From Paracoccaceae bacterium (GTDB lineage Bacteria; Pseudomonadota; Alphaproteobacteria; Rhodobacterales; Rhodobacteraceae), in assembly GCA_014654775.1 (NCBI GenBank), contig JACVZW010000019.1:1-64000 (forward strand): a stretch of DNA of 64,000 nt, read 5' to 3'. Made by a program: the position numbers and the translations under genes. Below, in pieces: positions 35,463 through 43,809 of the stretch (position 1 is its first letter; each line of letters starts with the position of its first letter). The notes beneath the pieces were generated by a model. The model was not told the origin of the DNA. It saw nothing but the letters and a program-made list of their open reading frames with translations, and did no database searches.

Positions 35463-36869
35463 ATGGCCGATGCCGAATACCCTTTGCTGAACCCTGTCTT
35501 TGCCGATGCCGGAGCGGCGGCGCTGCCCTTGCATGTGGTGACGCCGGAGGGCGTGGCCGATCTGGGCGCGCGGCTGGGGGCCGCAGCGGCGGGCTGGCTG
35601 GCGGCGACGGGGTTCAAGGGCGAATTGGGTGAGCTGCGCCTGCTGCCGGGGCCGGAGGGCGCTGTGGCGGGGGCGGTCGTGGGTCAAGGCACGGCTTCAG
35701 CCCGGCGGCGGATGCGGTTCGGTGTGGTGAAGGCGGCAGCGGGCCTGCCAGCGGGCGATTGGCGGATTGAGGGAGACTTGACGCGGGCCGAGCGGGCGGA
35801 AGTGGCGCTGGGCTGGTTGCTGTCGGCCTATCGCTTTGGCCGCTATCGTAAGGGAAAGGCGGCGGAGGCGCGGCTGGTCTGCCCGGCGGGGGTGGATGCG
35901 GCGCGGATCGTGGCGATGGCGCGGGGGGAGTTCCTGACGCGCGATCTGATCAACACGCCCGCGCAGGATATGGGGCCCGGCGAGCTTGAGGCGGAATTCG
36001 TGGCGCTGGCGGGGCGGCATGGCGCGGCGGTGTCGGTCGTGCGGGGAGAGGAGTTGCTGGAGCAGAACTTTCCCATGGTGCATGCGGTGGGGCGGGCCAG
36101 CCCGCGCGTGCCGCGCATTATGGAGATGCGCTGGGGCGAGGCGGGGCCTGCGCTGACGCTGGTGGGCAAGGGGGTCTGTTTTGACACCGGGGGTCTGAAC
36201 CTGAAGCCGTCGAGCGGCATGAACCTGATGAAGAAGGACATGGGCGGGGCGGCCACAGTGATGGGGCTGGCGCAGATGATCATGGAATTGGGACTGCCCG
36301 TTCGCCTGCGGGTGATCGTGCCGGCGGTGGAGAATGTGGTTTCCGGCAATGCGCTGAAGCCGAAGGATATTCTGACCAGCCGCAAGGGGTTGACGGTGGA
36401 GGTGAACGACACCGATGCCGAGGGGCGGTTGATCCTTGGCGATGCGCTGTCTTGGGCGGCGGAGGAGGAGTGCGACCTGCTGGTGTCGATGGCGACGCTG
36501 ACGGGGGCGGCGCGGGTGGCGGTGGGGCCGGACCTTGCGCCCTATTACTGCGACGATGCGGGGCTGGTGGCGGCGCTGGAGGCGGGGGCGGCGGAGGGCT
36601 GCGATCCGGTCTGGCGGCTGCCCTTCCATGACGCCTATGAAAGCGTGATCGAGCCGGGGATTGCCGATCTGGACAATGCGCCGGGCTTTGGGTTTGCCGG
36701 GTCGATCACGGCGGCGTTGTTCCTGCGGCGGTTCGCGGATCATCCGCGTTACATGCATTTCGACATCTATGGCCATACGCCGAGCGAGGCGCCTGCGCGG
36801 CCCAAGGGCGGGGTCGGGCAGGGGGCGCGGGCGATCCTCTGCGGGTTGCCGGGCATGCTGGGCCTGTGA
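35463..36869 (+). CDS. Leucyl aminopeptidase family protein (M17)
   Basis: A 468-residue cytosolic metallo-aminopeptidase. The C-terminal catalytic domain shows RDLINTPAQDMGPGELE, VGKGVCFDTGGLNLKPSSGM with catalytic Lys and metal Asp, MKKDMGGAATVMG, and the signature NDTDAEGRLILGDAL. The variable N-terminal domain is shorter than in E. coli PepA. Two zinc or manganese ions are expected. The start at 35463 follows GAAGGAGCC. The NlpC/P60 gene follows with overlapping start and stop; this M17-NlpC pair suggests a shared role in recycling murein peptides (inference). Confidence 0.93.
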   Translation: MADAEYPLLNPVFADAGAAALPLHVVTPEGVADLGARLGAAAAGWLAATGFKGELGELRLLPGPEGAVAGAVVGQGTASARRRMRFGVVKAAAGLPAGDWRIEGDLTRAERAEVALGWLLSAYRFGRYRKGKAAEARLVCPAGVDAARIVAMARGEFLTRDLINTPAQDMGPGELEAEFVALAGRHGAAVSVVRGEELLEQNFPMVHAVGRASPRVPRIMEMRWGEAGPALTLVGKGVCFDTGGLNLKPSSGMNLMKKDMGGAATVMGLAQMIMELGLPVRLRVIVPAVENVVSGNALKPKDILTSRKGLTVEVNDTDAEGRLILGDALSWAAEEECDLLVSMATLTGAARVAVGPDLAPYYCDDAGLVAALEAGAAEGCDPVWRLPFHDAYESVIEPGIADLDNAPGFGFAGSITAALFLRRFADHPRYMHFDIYGHTPSEAPARPKGGVGQGARAILCGLPGMLGL

Positions 36870-36880
36870 GCGGTGGCGTG

Positions 36881-37699
36881 ATGGATCGGCGGGTGACGCC
36901 CTTTTCGGGCCGCGTGGCGCTGGAGGCGCTGCGGGGGCGCGTGACGGCGGAGGAATTTGTGGCGGGCGAGGTGGGGGCGGTGGCGGTGCCGCTGGCCGAT
37001 CTTTGCGCCGCGCCGGGAGGGGCGCGGGATCGGCAGGTTGCCTTCGGTGAACCGCTGGTGGTGGTGGAGCGGCGGGCGGGCCATGTCTTCGTGCAGATGG
37101 GGAAGGACGGCTATTGCGGCTGGCTGACTGAGGCGGAGGTGGGGCCAGAGGTGGGGGCGACGCATTGGGTGGCGGTGCGGGGCACGCATCTTTACCCAGA
37201 ACCCCGCGTGCAGGCGCGGGAGTTGCGGGCGCTGCCCTTCGGGGCGCGGTTGGCGGTGACCGGGGGCGATGCGAAATGGGCCGAGGTGGCGGGGGGATAC
37301 GTTCCCGCCATGCATCTGCGGCGGAGGGGCGATCTGTTCCACGATCCGGTCGCGGTGGCGGAGTTGTTTCTAGGGGCGCCCTATCTTTGGGGCGGGAACA
37401 GCGCGGCGGGGATCGATTGTTCGGGACTGGTTCAGGCGGCCTTTCTGGCCTGCGGGCGAGCCTGTCCGGGGGACAGCGACATGCAGGCGGGCCTCGGGGC
37501 GGAGGTGGCGGACGGGGCGGCGCTGCGGCGGGGCGATCTGGTGTTCTGGAAGGGGCATGTGGCGCTGATGGTGGATGGCGCGCGGATCATCCATGCCAAT
37601 GGCCACAGCATGGATGTGCGGATCGAGGGGTTGGAGGCCGCCACGCTGCGGATCGCGGCGCAGGGCGGTGGCGCGGTGACGGCGCGGCGGCGGGTTTGA
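36881..37699 (+). CDS. NlpC/P60 family peptidase (C40) with SH3-like domains
   Basis: A 272-residue protein. The N-terminal half (about 20-140) resembles paired bacterial SH3 domains (FGEPLVVVERRAGHVFVQ and HLYPEPRVQARELRALPFGARL). The C-terminal half is NlpC/P60: catalytic Cys in NSAAGIDCSGLVQAAFLA, His in KGHVALMVDG, and a third polar residue near HANGHSMD. It has no signal peptide, consistent with a cytosolic dipeptidyl-peptidase VI-like role in murein peptide cleavage. The start is uncertain: GTG at 36866 overlaps the previous stop (GTGA), while the ATG at 36881 gives MDRRVTPFSGRVAL. Confidence 0.9.
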   Translation: MDRRVTPFSGRVALEALRGRVTAEEFVAGEVGAVAVPLADLCAAPGGARDRQVAFGEPLVVVERRAGHVFVQMGKDGYCGWLTEAEVGPEVGATHWVAVRGTHLYPEPRVQARELRALPFGARLAVTGGDAKWAEVAGGYVPAMHLRRRGDLFHDPVAVAELFLGAPYLWGGNSAAGIDCSGLVQAAFLACGRACPGDSDMQAGLGAEVADGAALRRGDLVFWKGHVALMVDGARIIHANGHSMDVRIEGLEAATLRIAAQGGGAVTARRRV

Positions 37700-37748
37700 C
37701 GGGGGTGAGGGGCGCGGGCTATGGTCGCGGTCTTGAAGGGGTGGATGG

Positions 37749-38378
37749 ATGGGCGACGAAGGCCAGACGATCCGGCGCGGGCGCAAGTTCGATCAGGTGC
37801 TGGCGGGCGCACGCGACATCTTTCTGCGCGACGGGTTCGAGGGGGCCTCGGTCGATGACATCGCCCGCGCGGCGGGGGTGAGCAAGGCCACGCTCTACAG
37901 CTATTTCCCTGACAAGCGGCTCTTGTTCCTTGAGGTGGCCAAGGCCGAATGCCGCCGCGCGGCGGATGAGGCGGAGGCGTTGATCGGGGACGATGTGCCG
38001 GTGGCGGAGGCGCTGCATCTGGCGGGCGAGCGGATCGTGGCCTTTGCCCAGTCGGATTTCGGTCAGCGCATGTTCCGGATGTGCGTGGCCGAGAGCGACC
38101 GGTTTCCCGCGCTGGGGACGGCCTTTTATGAAAGCGGGCCGGAACTGGTGCGGGCGCGGCTGGTGCGGTTTCTGGCCAAGGCGTCGGCGCGGGGCGAGGT
38201 GCGGATCGACGATCTGGATCTTGCGGCGGACCAGTTCGCGCAACTGTGCAAGGCCGATCTGCATGACAAGGCCATCTTCGGCATCTCTGAGGCCGCCCCG
38301 CGCGACGTAGCACGGGTGGTGGAGGGCGCGGTAGCGATGTTCATGGCGCGCTATGGGGTGCGAGGGGGAGGCCCTTGA
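37749..38378 (+). CDS. TetR/AcrR family transcriptional regulator
   Basis: A 209-residue regulator with an N-terminal TetR HTH (about 12-58: QVLAGARDIFLRDGFEGASVDDIARAAGVSKATLYSYFPDK) and a C-terminal ligand-binding helical domain. Its target is unknown; no obviously regulated efflux operon is adjacent. It starts 49 bp after the NlpC/P60 gene, and its 3' end overlaps the convergent NYN gene by 38 bp. Confidence 0.92.
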   Translation: MGDEGQTIRRGRKFDQVLAGARDIFLRDGFEGASVDDIARAAGVSKATLYSYFPDKRLLFLEVAKAECRRAADEAEALIGDDVPVAEALHLAGERIVAFAQSDFGQRMFRMCVAESDRFPALGTAFYESGPELVRARLVRFLAKASARGEVRIDDLDLAADQFAQLCKADLHDKAIFGISEAAPRDVARVVEGAVAMFMARYGVRGGGP

Positions 38379-39015
38379 GGCGGACCTTGGCCTGCGGGCC
38401 TTTCGGATCGCAAATGAAATGTGATGGCCGCGCCAGAAGCCATGCGCGCCATGTTTTTTCCGGTTCTTTTGAAATGCTGACACCCTGACGATGGAGCAAG
38501 GGATTGAGCGCGGCAATGGCAAGACCATCGGCCTCACCCTGCGCCTTGATCGCGGCGCAGACCATGTCAAGAAGCGGCGTTCTGGCGGGTGTCTTGGCGG
38601 GCTTGGGTTCGGCGGGCTGGGGCGTGGGCGGGTGAGCCGGTGACTTCATCTGGCTGGCAGAGAGACCCATCCGGTGCAGGTGGCGGATCAGCGGTTCGAA
38701 ATCCCGGTCATTCGATGCGATGAGGAAGGCGCTGGCCAGACCGCGATAGGCAAGGTCGAGCGCGGCGATGCAGAGCGAGATGTCGGCGCTGTTTTTGCCG
38801 GGGCGGCCTTTGCAGTGCGTGACGTCAATCCCGGTTTCCGCGGCCCAATCGGGACGCAAGGAGAGGTCACAGAAAAGCTGGGTCGAGACGACATGGCCGT
38901 GACGGACGGCCTCGGCCATCAAGGGAAGCCGGAAGGACGGGGGGATATGGTCGCCGTCGATGAAGACGGCCAGACGGGCCCTTGTCTGGGGCGGAGCGGA
39001 GGAAAAGGCGGCCAT
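38341..39015 (-). CDS. NYN domain protein (LabA/PIN-like RNase family)
   Basis: A 224-residue protein. The N-terminal NYN/PIN-like domain (about 12-125) has the acidic residues of the family: RLAVFIDGDHIPP (first Asp), CKGRPGKNSADISLCIAALDLAY (second), and FLIASNDRDFEPLIRHLHRMG (third). A proline-rich linker (PPTPQPAEPKPAKTP) joins a C-terminal domain ending QGVSISKEPEKTWRAWLLA, resembling an OST-HTH/LOTUS domain. A metal-dependent RNase function is inferred. The start is uncertain, since no clear Shine-Dalgarno is visible. It lies between folC and tetR, convergent with the latter. Confidence 0.78.
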   Translation of the reverse strand: MAAFSSAPPQTRARLAVFIDGDHIPPSFRLPLMAEAVRHGHVVSTQLFCDLSLRPDWAAETGIDVTHCKGRPGKNSADISLCIAALDLAYRGLASAFLIASNDRDFEPLIRHLHRMGLSASQMKSPAHPPTPQPAEPKPAKTPARTPLLDMVCAAIKAQGEADGLAIAALNPLLHRQGVSISKEPEKTWRAWLLARPSHFICDPKGPQAKVRLKGLPLAPHSAP

Positions 39016-39136
39016 GTGCAAGAACCAAAGAACAATTTGGTTCCAAGCATGGCGCAGATTCTGGCGCAAGTTGGGCGTGGCGATGGGGCGGGCGTGACAT
39101 GCCGGGACATCGCGGCAGAGGGGCCGCGCGAGGGCC

Positions 39137-40408
39137 TTAGCCATTCTCCCGCAGGATCGATCCGGCGAGGTAGAGCGAGCCGCAGATGAGGATTCGGGCT
39201 TCGGGGTTGATCGCGGCGATGGTGGATACGGCCTCGGCCACGGAGGGGGCGGTGGTGGCGTCGATGCCCGCGCTGCGGGCGGCGTCGCGGGTCGCTTCGG
39301 CCGGGAGGGTGTTCTTCTCGCCGGGGATAGAGACGGCGTGGAGGCGCGCGACATGGGGGGCAAGGGGGCGCATGTAGCCCGTCACGTCCTTGGTGTTGAG
39401 CATGCCGCAAATCAGATAAGTGTCGCGGGCAGGCATGCGGGCGAGGGTCGCGGCGACGGCCTCGCCGCCGGCGGGGTTGTGGCCGCCGTCAAGCCAAAGC
39501 TCGGCCTTTGGGGCGGCGTCAATGAGCGGGCCGTGGCGCAGGCGCTGCATGCGGGCGGGCCATTCGGCGCGGGTGACGGCAGCCTCGCAGGCAGCTTCGT
39601 CATGGCCAAGGAAGCGCAGCGCGGTGATCGCAGCACCGGCATTCTGGATCTGATGCGGCCCCGGCAGGTTGGGCAGAGGCAGGTCGAGCAGGCCGTTCTC
39701 ATCCTGATAGATAAGGCGGCCGCGGTCTTCCCACGCCGTCCAGTGCTGGCCATAGGCGAGGAGGGGCGCGCCGAGGCGGGCGGCGGTTGCCTCCATCACC
39801 TGCAGGCCGTCGTCGCTTTGGGGGCCGAGGATGACGGGGATGCCGCGCTTGATGATCCCGGCCTTTTCGCCAGCGATCTTGGCCAGCGTGTCGCCGAGGA
39901 AGGATTCGTGGTCCATCGAGACGGGCGTGATGATCGACAGGCGCGGTGTGATAACGTTGGTGGCGTCGAGGCGGCCGCCAAGGCCCACTTCCAGCAGTGT
40001 CCAGTCGGCGGGCGTGCGGGCGAAGGCGAGGAAGGCGGCGCAGGTGGTGATTTCGAAAAAGGTGATTTCATCCGGGCCGTTCTTTTCGACGCATTCGTCG
40101 AGGAGGGCGGCGAGGGCGGGTTCGCTGATCAGCGCCCCCGCAAGACGGATGCGTTCATGGAAGCGCGCGAGATGGGGAGAGGTATAGGCGTGGACGCGGT
40201 TGCCCGCCTGTTCCAGCCCGGCGCGGATCATGGCCTGCGTGCTGCCCTTGCCGTTGGTGCCTGCGATGTGGATCGCGGGCGGGATCGACTGTTCGGGGTT
40301 GCCCAGAAGGCCGAGGAGGCGGTGGACGCGGTCGAGGGTAAGGTCGATGACCTTGGGGTGCAGGGTCATCATCCGGTCGAGGATGGCGTCTGAGGGAAGC
40401 GTGGTCAC
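39137..40408 (-). CDS. folC: Bifunctional folylpolyglutamate synthase/dihydrofolate synthase
   Basis: A 423-residue Mur-ligase-like ATP enzyme adding glutamate to dihydropteroate and folates. It has the P-loop IAGTNGKGSTQA near residue 48, the loop YTSPHLARFHERIRL, SMDHESFLGDTLAKIAGEKAGI and the C-terminal DGGHNPAGG. The start is GTG at 40408, 1 bp downstream of the accD stop. The accD-folC order is a conserved operon in many proteobacteria. Length and domain order are normal. Confidence 0.95.
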   Translation of the reverse strand: MTTLPSDAILDRMMTLHPKVIDLTLDRVHRLLGLLGNPEQSIPPAIHIAGTNGKGSTQAMIRAGLEQAGNRVHAYTSPHLARFHERIRLAGALISEPALAALLDECVEKNGPDEITFFEITTCAAFLAFARTPADWTLLEVGLGGRLDATNVITPRLSIITPVSMDHESFLGDTLAKIAGEKAGIIKRGIPVILGPQSDDGLQVMEATAARLGAPLLAYGQHWTAWEDRGRLIYQDENGLLDLPLPNLPGPHQIQNAGAAITALRFLGHDEAACEAAVTRAEWPARMQRLRHGPLIDAAPKAELWLDGGHNPAGGEAVAATLARMPARDTYLICGMLNTKDVTGYMRPLAPHVARLHAVSIPGEKNTLPAEATRDAARSAGIDATTAPSVAEAVSTIAAINPEARILICGSLYLAGSILRENG

Positions 40409-40409
40409 G

Positions 40410-41303
40410 TCAGCCTTCGGCGGGTTGCGCGGTCAGTTCACCCTTGATCGCCGGGGGCTGGTTCGTGAGCATGCGGAGGATGGTCACCAGTTCTTCGCGC
40501 AAGGCTTTGCGGTGGGTGACGCGGTCCAGCATGCCGTGATCCAGCAGGTATTCGGCGCGCTGGAAGCCTTCGGGCAGTTTCTCGCGGATCGTCTGTTCGA
40601 TGACGCGCGGACCTGCGAAACAGATCAGCGCGTTGGGTTCGGCGATCTGCACGTCGCCCAGCATGGCGTAGGAGGCCGTCACCCCGCCCGTGGTCGGATG
40701 GGTGAGGACGACGATGTAGGGAAGCCGCGCCTCTTTCAGCATCTGCACGGCCACGGTGGTGCGGGGCATCTGCATCAGCGAGAGGATGCCTTCTTGCATC
40801 CGCGCGCCGCCTGCGGCGGAGAAGAGGACGAGGGGGCGTTTCATCTTTACCGCGCGGTCTGCGGCAGCGAGGATGGCGTTGCCCACATACATGCCCATCG
40901 ATCCGGCCATGAAGGAGAAATCCTGCGCGACGGCGACGATGGGGGTCTTGGCAATCTCGCCTTCGGCCACCAGCATCGCCTCTTTCTCGCCCGTGGATTT
41001 CTGGGCGGCCTTGAGGCGTTCGGGATATTTCTTTTGGTCGCGGAACTGCAGCGGGTCGGTGACGGGTTCGGGGACCTTTACCTCGGTGAAGATGCCGCCG
41101 TCGAAGAGGGCGTTGAATCGGTCGCGCGGGCTGATCGCCATGTGATGATCGCAGGAGGTGCAGACGTTCAGATTGGCGGCGAGTTCGCGGTGGAAGAGCA
41201 TCGTCCCGCATTCGGGGCACTTCGTCCAAAGATTTTCCGGCACTTCCCGGCGGGAGAAGAGCGAGTTGATCTTGGGGCGGACGTAGTTGGAGATCCAGTT
41301 CAT
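40410..41303 (-). CDS. accD: Acetyl-CoA carboxylase carboxyltransferase subunit beta
   Basis: A 297-residue subunit that, with AccA, transfers the carboxyl from biotin to acetyl-CoA in fatty-acid synthesis. The N-terminal zinc ribbon has Cys29, Cys32, Cys48 and Cys51 (KCPECG and VCTSCDHH). The crotonase-like carboxyltransferase domain includes [27 protein letters not shown] and [16 protein letters not shown]. The start [12 protein letters not shown] is standard. Co-transcribed with folC. The 277 bp upstream contains the second long intergenic repeat. Confidence 0.96.
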   Translation of the reverse strand: MNWISNYVRPKINSLFSRREVPENLWTKCPECGTMLFHRELAANLNVCTSCDHHMAISPRDRFNALFDGGIFTEVKVPEPVTDPLQFRDQKKYPERLKAAQKSTGEKEAMLVAEGEIAKTPIVAVAQDFSFMAGSMGMYVGNAILAAADRAVKMKRPLVLFSAAGGARMQEGILSLMQMPRTTVAVQMLKEARLPYIVVLTHPTTGGVTASYAMLGDVQIAEPNALICFAGPRVIEQTIREKLPEGFQRAEYLLDHGMLDRVTHRKALREELVTILRMLTNQPPAIKGELTAQPAEG

Positions 41304-41441
41304 GCGGGCTTGGCCTTTATGCGCGGGTCCGGCGGATGGGTGGCAGAGATAAGCCGGGGGGGTGGGAAATGCAATCGCTCCGGGCTGGGATGGGCGGCGG
41401 GCGGTGATCCGACGAAGCGGCGTGCCGCCCCTAGTGACTTT

Positions 41442-41579
41442 GCGGAGCGGCGTACCGCCGCAGGCCTTTCCTGTCGGCTGCGCGCGTTCCGCGCTCCGCC
41501 TCCGCGTGAAGGGGCGTTCCGCCCCCTCTGGGCCTTGCGGCCCATTCACCCCCTGAGAGTATTTGGGCCAAGATGAAGG
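41442..41579 (+). repeat. Long intergenic repeat, copy 2 (contains dispersed core copy D)
   Basis: About 138 bp, alignable to the copy at 32554. Its hairpins differ in sequence but are preserved: AGGGGCG-TTC-CGCCCCT here versus AGGGGGC/GCCCCCT in copy 1, and GGGCC-TTGC-GGCCC. It ends in TGAGAGTATTTGGGCCAAG then ATGAAGG (41554-41579). A truncated extra copy of the GCGGCGTGCCGCC part lies just before it (about 41415-41430). It is upstream of accD and just beyond the end of the GNAT gene. Confidence 0.75.
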
Positions 41580-41580
41580 A

Positions 41581-42027
41581 TCAGGTCGTGGGGAGGGAAT
41601 AGAGGATAAAGGGGGTGCGGGGGGCATAGGTATCGTAGAGCGCGCGGGCGGTGGTGTTGTCTTCGGCGGTGAGCCAGCGGACGTTGGGCAGGCCTCGGTC
41701 GCGGGTGAAGCTGCGGACATGGTCGATCAGGGCGCGGCCGATGCCTTGGCCGCGCGCCTCGGGCGTGGTGAAGAGGTCGGAGAGGTAGCAGACCATGGAC
41801 CCACCCAGCGAGCGGTGCATGAGCTGATATTGAACGAAGCCGAGGGGAGTGCCCTCTTCGGCGAGCGCGAGGTCGCACCAGAAGGGGTTTTCGGGGTCGT
41901 GGATCCAATTCCAGACGCTGTCGCGCGTCTGGTCGGTAAGGGCGGTGTTGTAGAAGGCGGCATAGGCGTCGAAAAGCGGTTGCCAGAGGGTGCGGTCGGC
42001 TTGGCTGGCGGGGCGGATCAGGGGCAT
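41581..42027 (-). CDS. GNAT family N-acetyltransferase
   Basis: A 148-residue single-domain acetyltransferase. It has [19 protein letters not shown] at the N-terminus, the acetyl-CoA-binding signature [14 protein letters not shown] near residue 91-104, and the C-terminal [11 protein letters not shown]. The substrate is unknown (amine or protein N-terminus). It starts 3 bp before the stop of the adjacent M23 gene on the same strand, so the two are probably co-transcribed. Confidence 0.88.
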   Translation of the reverse strand: MPLIRPASQADRTLWQPLFDAYAAFYNTALTDQTRDSVWNWIHDPENPFWCDLALAEEGTPLGFVQYQLMHRSLGGSMVCYLSDLFTTPEARGQGIGRALIDHVRSFTRDRGLPNVRWLTAEDNTTARALYDTYAPRTPFILYSLPTT

Positions 42028-42030
42028 GGG

Positions 42031-42942
42031 TCAGGCCGTGAAGCTGGATGTGGGCAGGCGCATCAGGAGGTTGGCGTCGGGGCTGATGTCGTGCCAGACA
42101 TCCATCAGGCTGGCATGGCCGACGCCGAAGAAGTTGCCAGAGGTGGCCAGCAGGTCCGTGATGATCTGGACATGGAGATGCGGGGCCCAGCCCCCGTTTT
42201 CGGGCCAGTCGCCCAGATGGGCGATGATCTGGCCTGCCGCGACCCTGCCGGTCGGGTGGAGGCCGGGAAGGGTGGCGGCGAGATGGCCGTAGAGGGTGAA
42301 GACGCGCGTGCCGCCGAGATCATGTTCAAGGATCAGCGTGTGGCCGTAGTCGAGCGGGTCGGCATTGTAGGTGAGGTGTTTCACCCGGCCCGGAAGGGGG
42401 GCGTGGACAGGCGTTCCGGCGGGGGCGAAGACGTCGATGCCCAGATGGATGGTGCGGCGTTCGGGGCTGGCTGCATCGGCGAACTGGGGCGTGGCGTAAA
42501 CGGTGCGGTTTTCGCCGTAAAGGCCGAGGCCGTAGCGGATGCCCACCGCCTGATGCGCAGCGAACCACGGATCGAAGGCGGGGTCGGAGAAAGCAGGCAT
42601 ATCGGCGCGCGTGCCCGTGGTGGGCAAGGCCATGGTGGCGCCCGTGGCGGGATCGGGGAGGAAGAGGGGGTGGAGGTCGGCATCGGCGAGCGCGGTGCGG
42701 AGGGCGGCTGCCGCGGGGATGGCGGTGCCGGTGACGGCCTTGCGGGCGATGGCGGCAAGGAGGCCAGCATCCACAGCGGCAAGGCGGGCGGCGGTGGTCG
42801 GGTCGCAGGCGGCGATCAGGTCGGGGATGGGTGGGGCTGTCCCGATGCCCGCGACGGCGTGGCGCAGGGCGGTGTAGAGGTCGGGCTGGCCTGCAAGGGC
42901 GGCGGCGAGGGCGGCGGTCTGCTGGGGGCTGTGATCGGTCAT
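42031..42942 (-). CDS. M23 family metallopeptidase-like protein, no signal peptide
   Basis: A 303-residue protein with a C-terminal LytM/M23 domain: HLGIDVFAPAGTPVHAPLPG (first His and Asp metal ligands), then YGHTLILEHD, VFTLYGHLA and APHLHVQIITDLL (HxH motif). The N-terminus (MTDHSPQQTAALAAALAGQ) is not a signal peptide. The tail SLMDVWHDISPDANLLMRLP resembles the segment that follows the M23 domain inside large aminotransferases carrying kinase-M23-aminotransferase domains, so it may be a stand-alone version of that module rather than a cell-wall hydrolase. The start was chosen at MTDHSP because the upstream frame is low-complexity proline-rich. Confidence 0.75.
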   Translation of the reverse strand: MTDHSPQQTAALAAALAGQPDLYTALRHAVAGIGTAPPIPDLIAACDPTTAARLAAVDAGLLAAIARKAVTGTAIPAAAALRTALADADLHPLFLPDPATGATMALPTTGTRADMPAFSDPAFDPWFAAHQAVGIRYGLGLYGENRTVYATPQFADAASPERRTIHLGIDVFAPAGTPVHAPLPGRVKHLTYNADPLDYGHTLILEHDLGGTRVFTLYGHLAATLPGLHPTGRVAAGQIIAHLGDWPENGGWAPHLHVQIITDLLATSGNFFGVGHASLMDVWHDISPDANLLMRLPTSSFTA

Positions 42943-43103
42943 GATGTCCTGCGGTCTGCGCCGGGCAGTGAAGCGGTTCGGCGTCTTGGATGCAATGGGG
43001 CCGTTCTGCGGCGGCGGGTCTGGCGGCGGATGGTGGACGGGGCGCGGTGTCGACGCTATCCAGACGAGACGCGGGTGCGGGGCTGTGATCGGGGAGTGTG
43101 GGG

Positions 43104-43700
43104 ATGACGGTTGCGGGGGGATCAAAGGGGCGGCGTCCGGTCTGGCGGGTGCTGCCTGTGCTGGTGCTGCTGGCGGGCTGTGTGGCGACGGGCGGGGGGA
43201 TTCGCACCGTTTCGCTGCTGGACGGGGCCATCGTGGCGGCGGCCCCTCCGGGCTATTGCCTTGCGCCCGGGGCGGGGCGGCGGAGTGGGGATGGCGCGGT
43301 CGTCCTGATGGGGCGCTGTTCGGCGGAGAGCGGGGCGGAGCCTGCGGTGCTGACGCTGTCGGTCGGTCCGGCGGGGTCGGCGGGGGCGATGGCGGCGGGG
43401 GGGGCGGAGCTTGCGGCCTATTTCACCTCGGCCGAGGGGCGGGCGGCACTGAGCCGGCGCGGTCGGGCGGGTGATGTCGCGGTTTTGCAGGCGGTGGGGT
43501 CGGGAGAGGCCTTCCTGCTGCATGTGCGGGATCGCGCAGTGGGGGATTACTGGCGCGCGGTGACCGGCATAAGGGGGCGGTTGGTGACGGTGTCTGCCTC
43601 TAACCCGGACGGGCAGGCGCTGCCCGAGGGCAAGGGGCGCGGGTTGGTCGAGGCGGCGGTGGCGGCATTGCGCAGGGCCAATGCGGGCGCGGCGGGATGA
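43104..43700 (+). CDS. Putative lipoprotein of unknown function
   Basis: A 198-residue protein beginning with basic residues, then VLPVLVLLAGCVATGGG, a lipobox with Cys near residue 26. The mature part has alternating short strands and Gly/Ala-rich stretches (LTLSVGPAGSAGAMAAGGAEL) and ends with a helical region (GRGLVEAAVAALRRANAG). No family recognised. The start at 43104 follows GGGGAG by 7 nt; a GTG at 43098 is also possible. It is divergent from the M23 gene and is followed by DUF6478. Confidence 0.65.
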   Translation: MTVAGGSKGRRPVWRVLPVLVLLAGCVATGGGIRTVSLLDGAIVAAAPPGYCLAPGAGRRSGDGAVVLMGRCSAESGAEPAVLTLSVGPAGSAGAMAAGGAELAAYFTSAEGRAALSRRGRAGDVAVLQAVGSGEAFLLHVRDRAVGDYWRAVTGIRGRLVTVSASNPDGQALPEGKGRGLVEAAVAALRRANAGAAG

Positions 43701-43809
43701 GGCTGGCGGTGATGGCGGGAAACATCGCTTTTGACGCGAAATGGAGTGGCGTGGCGCGGGTATTCACGCAATAGATAGGGTGGTCGCGCCCGTGGCGCGG
43801 TTTGCTGTG

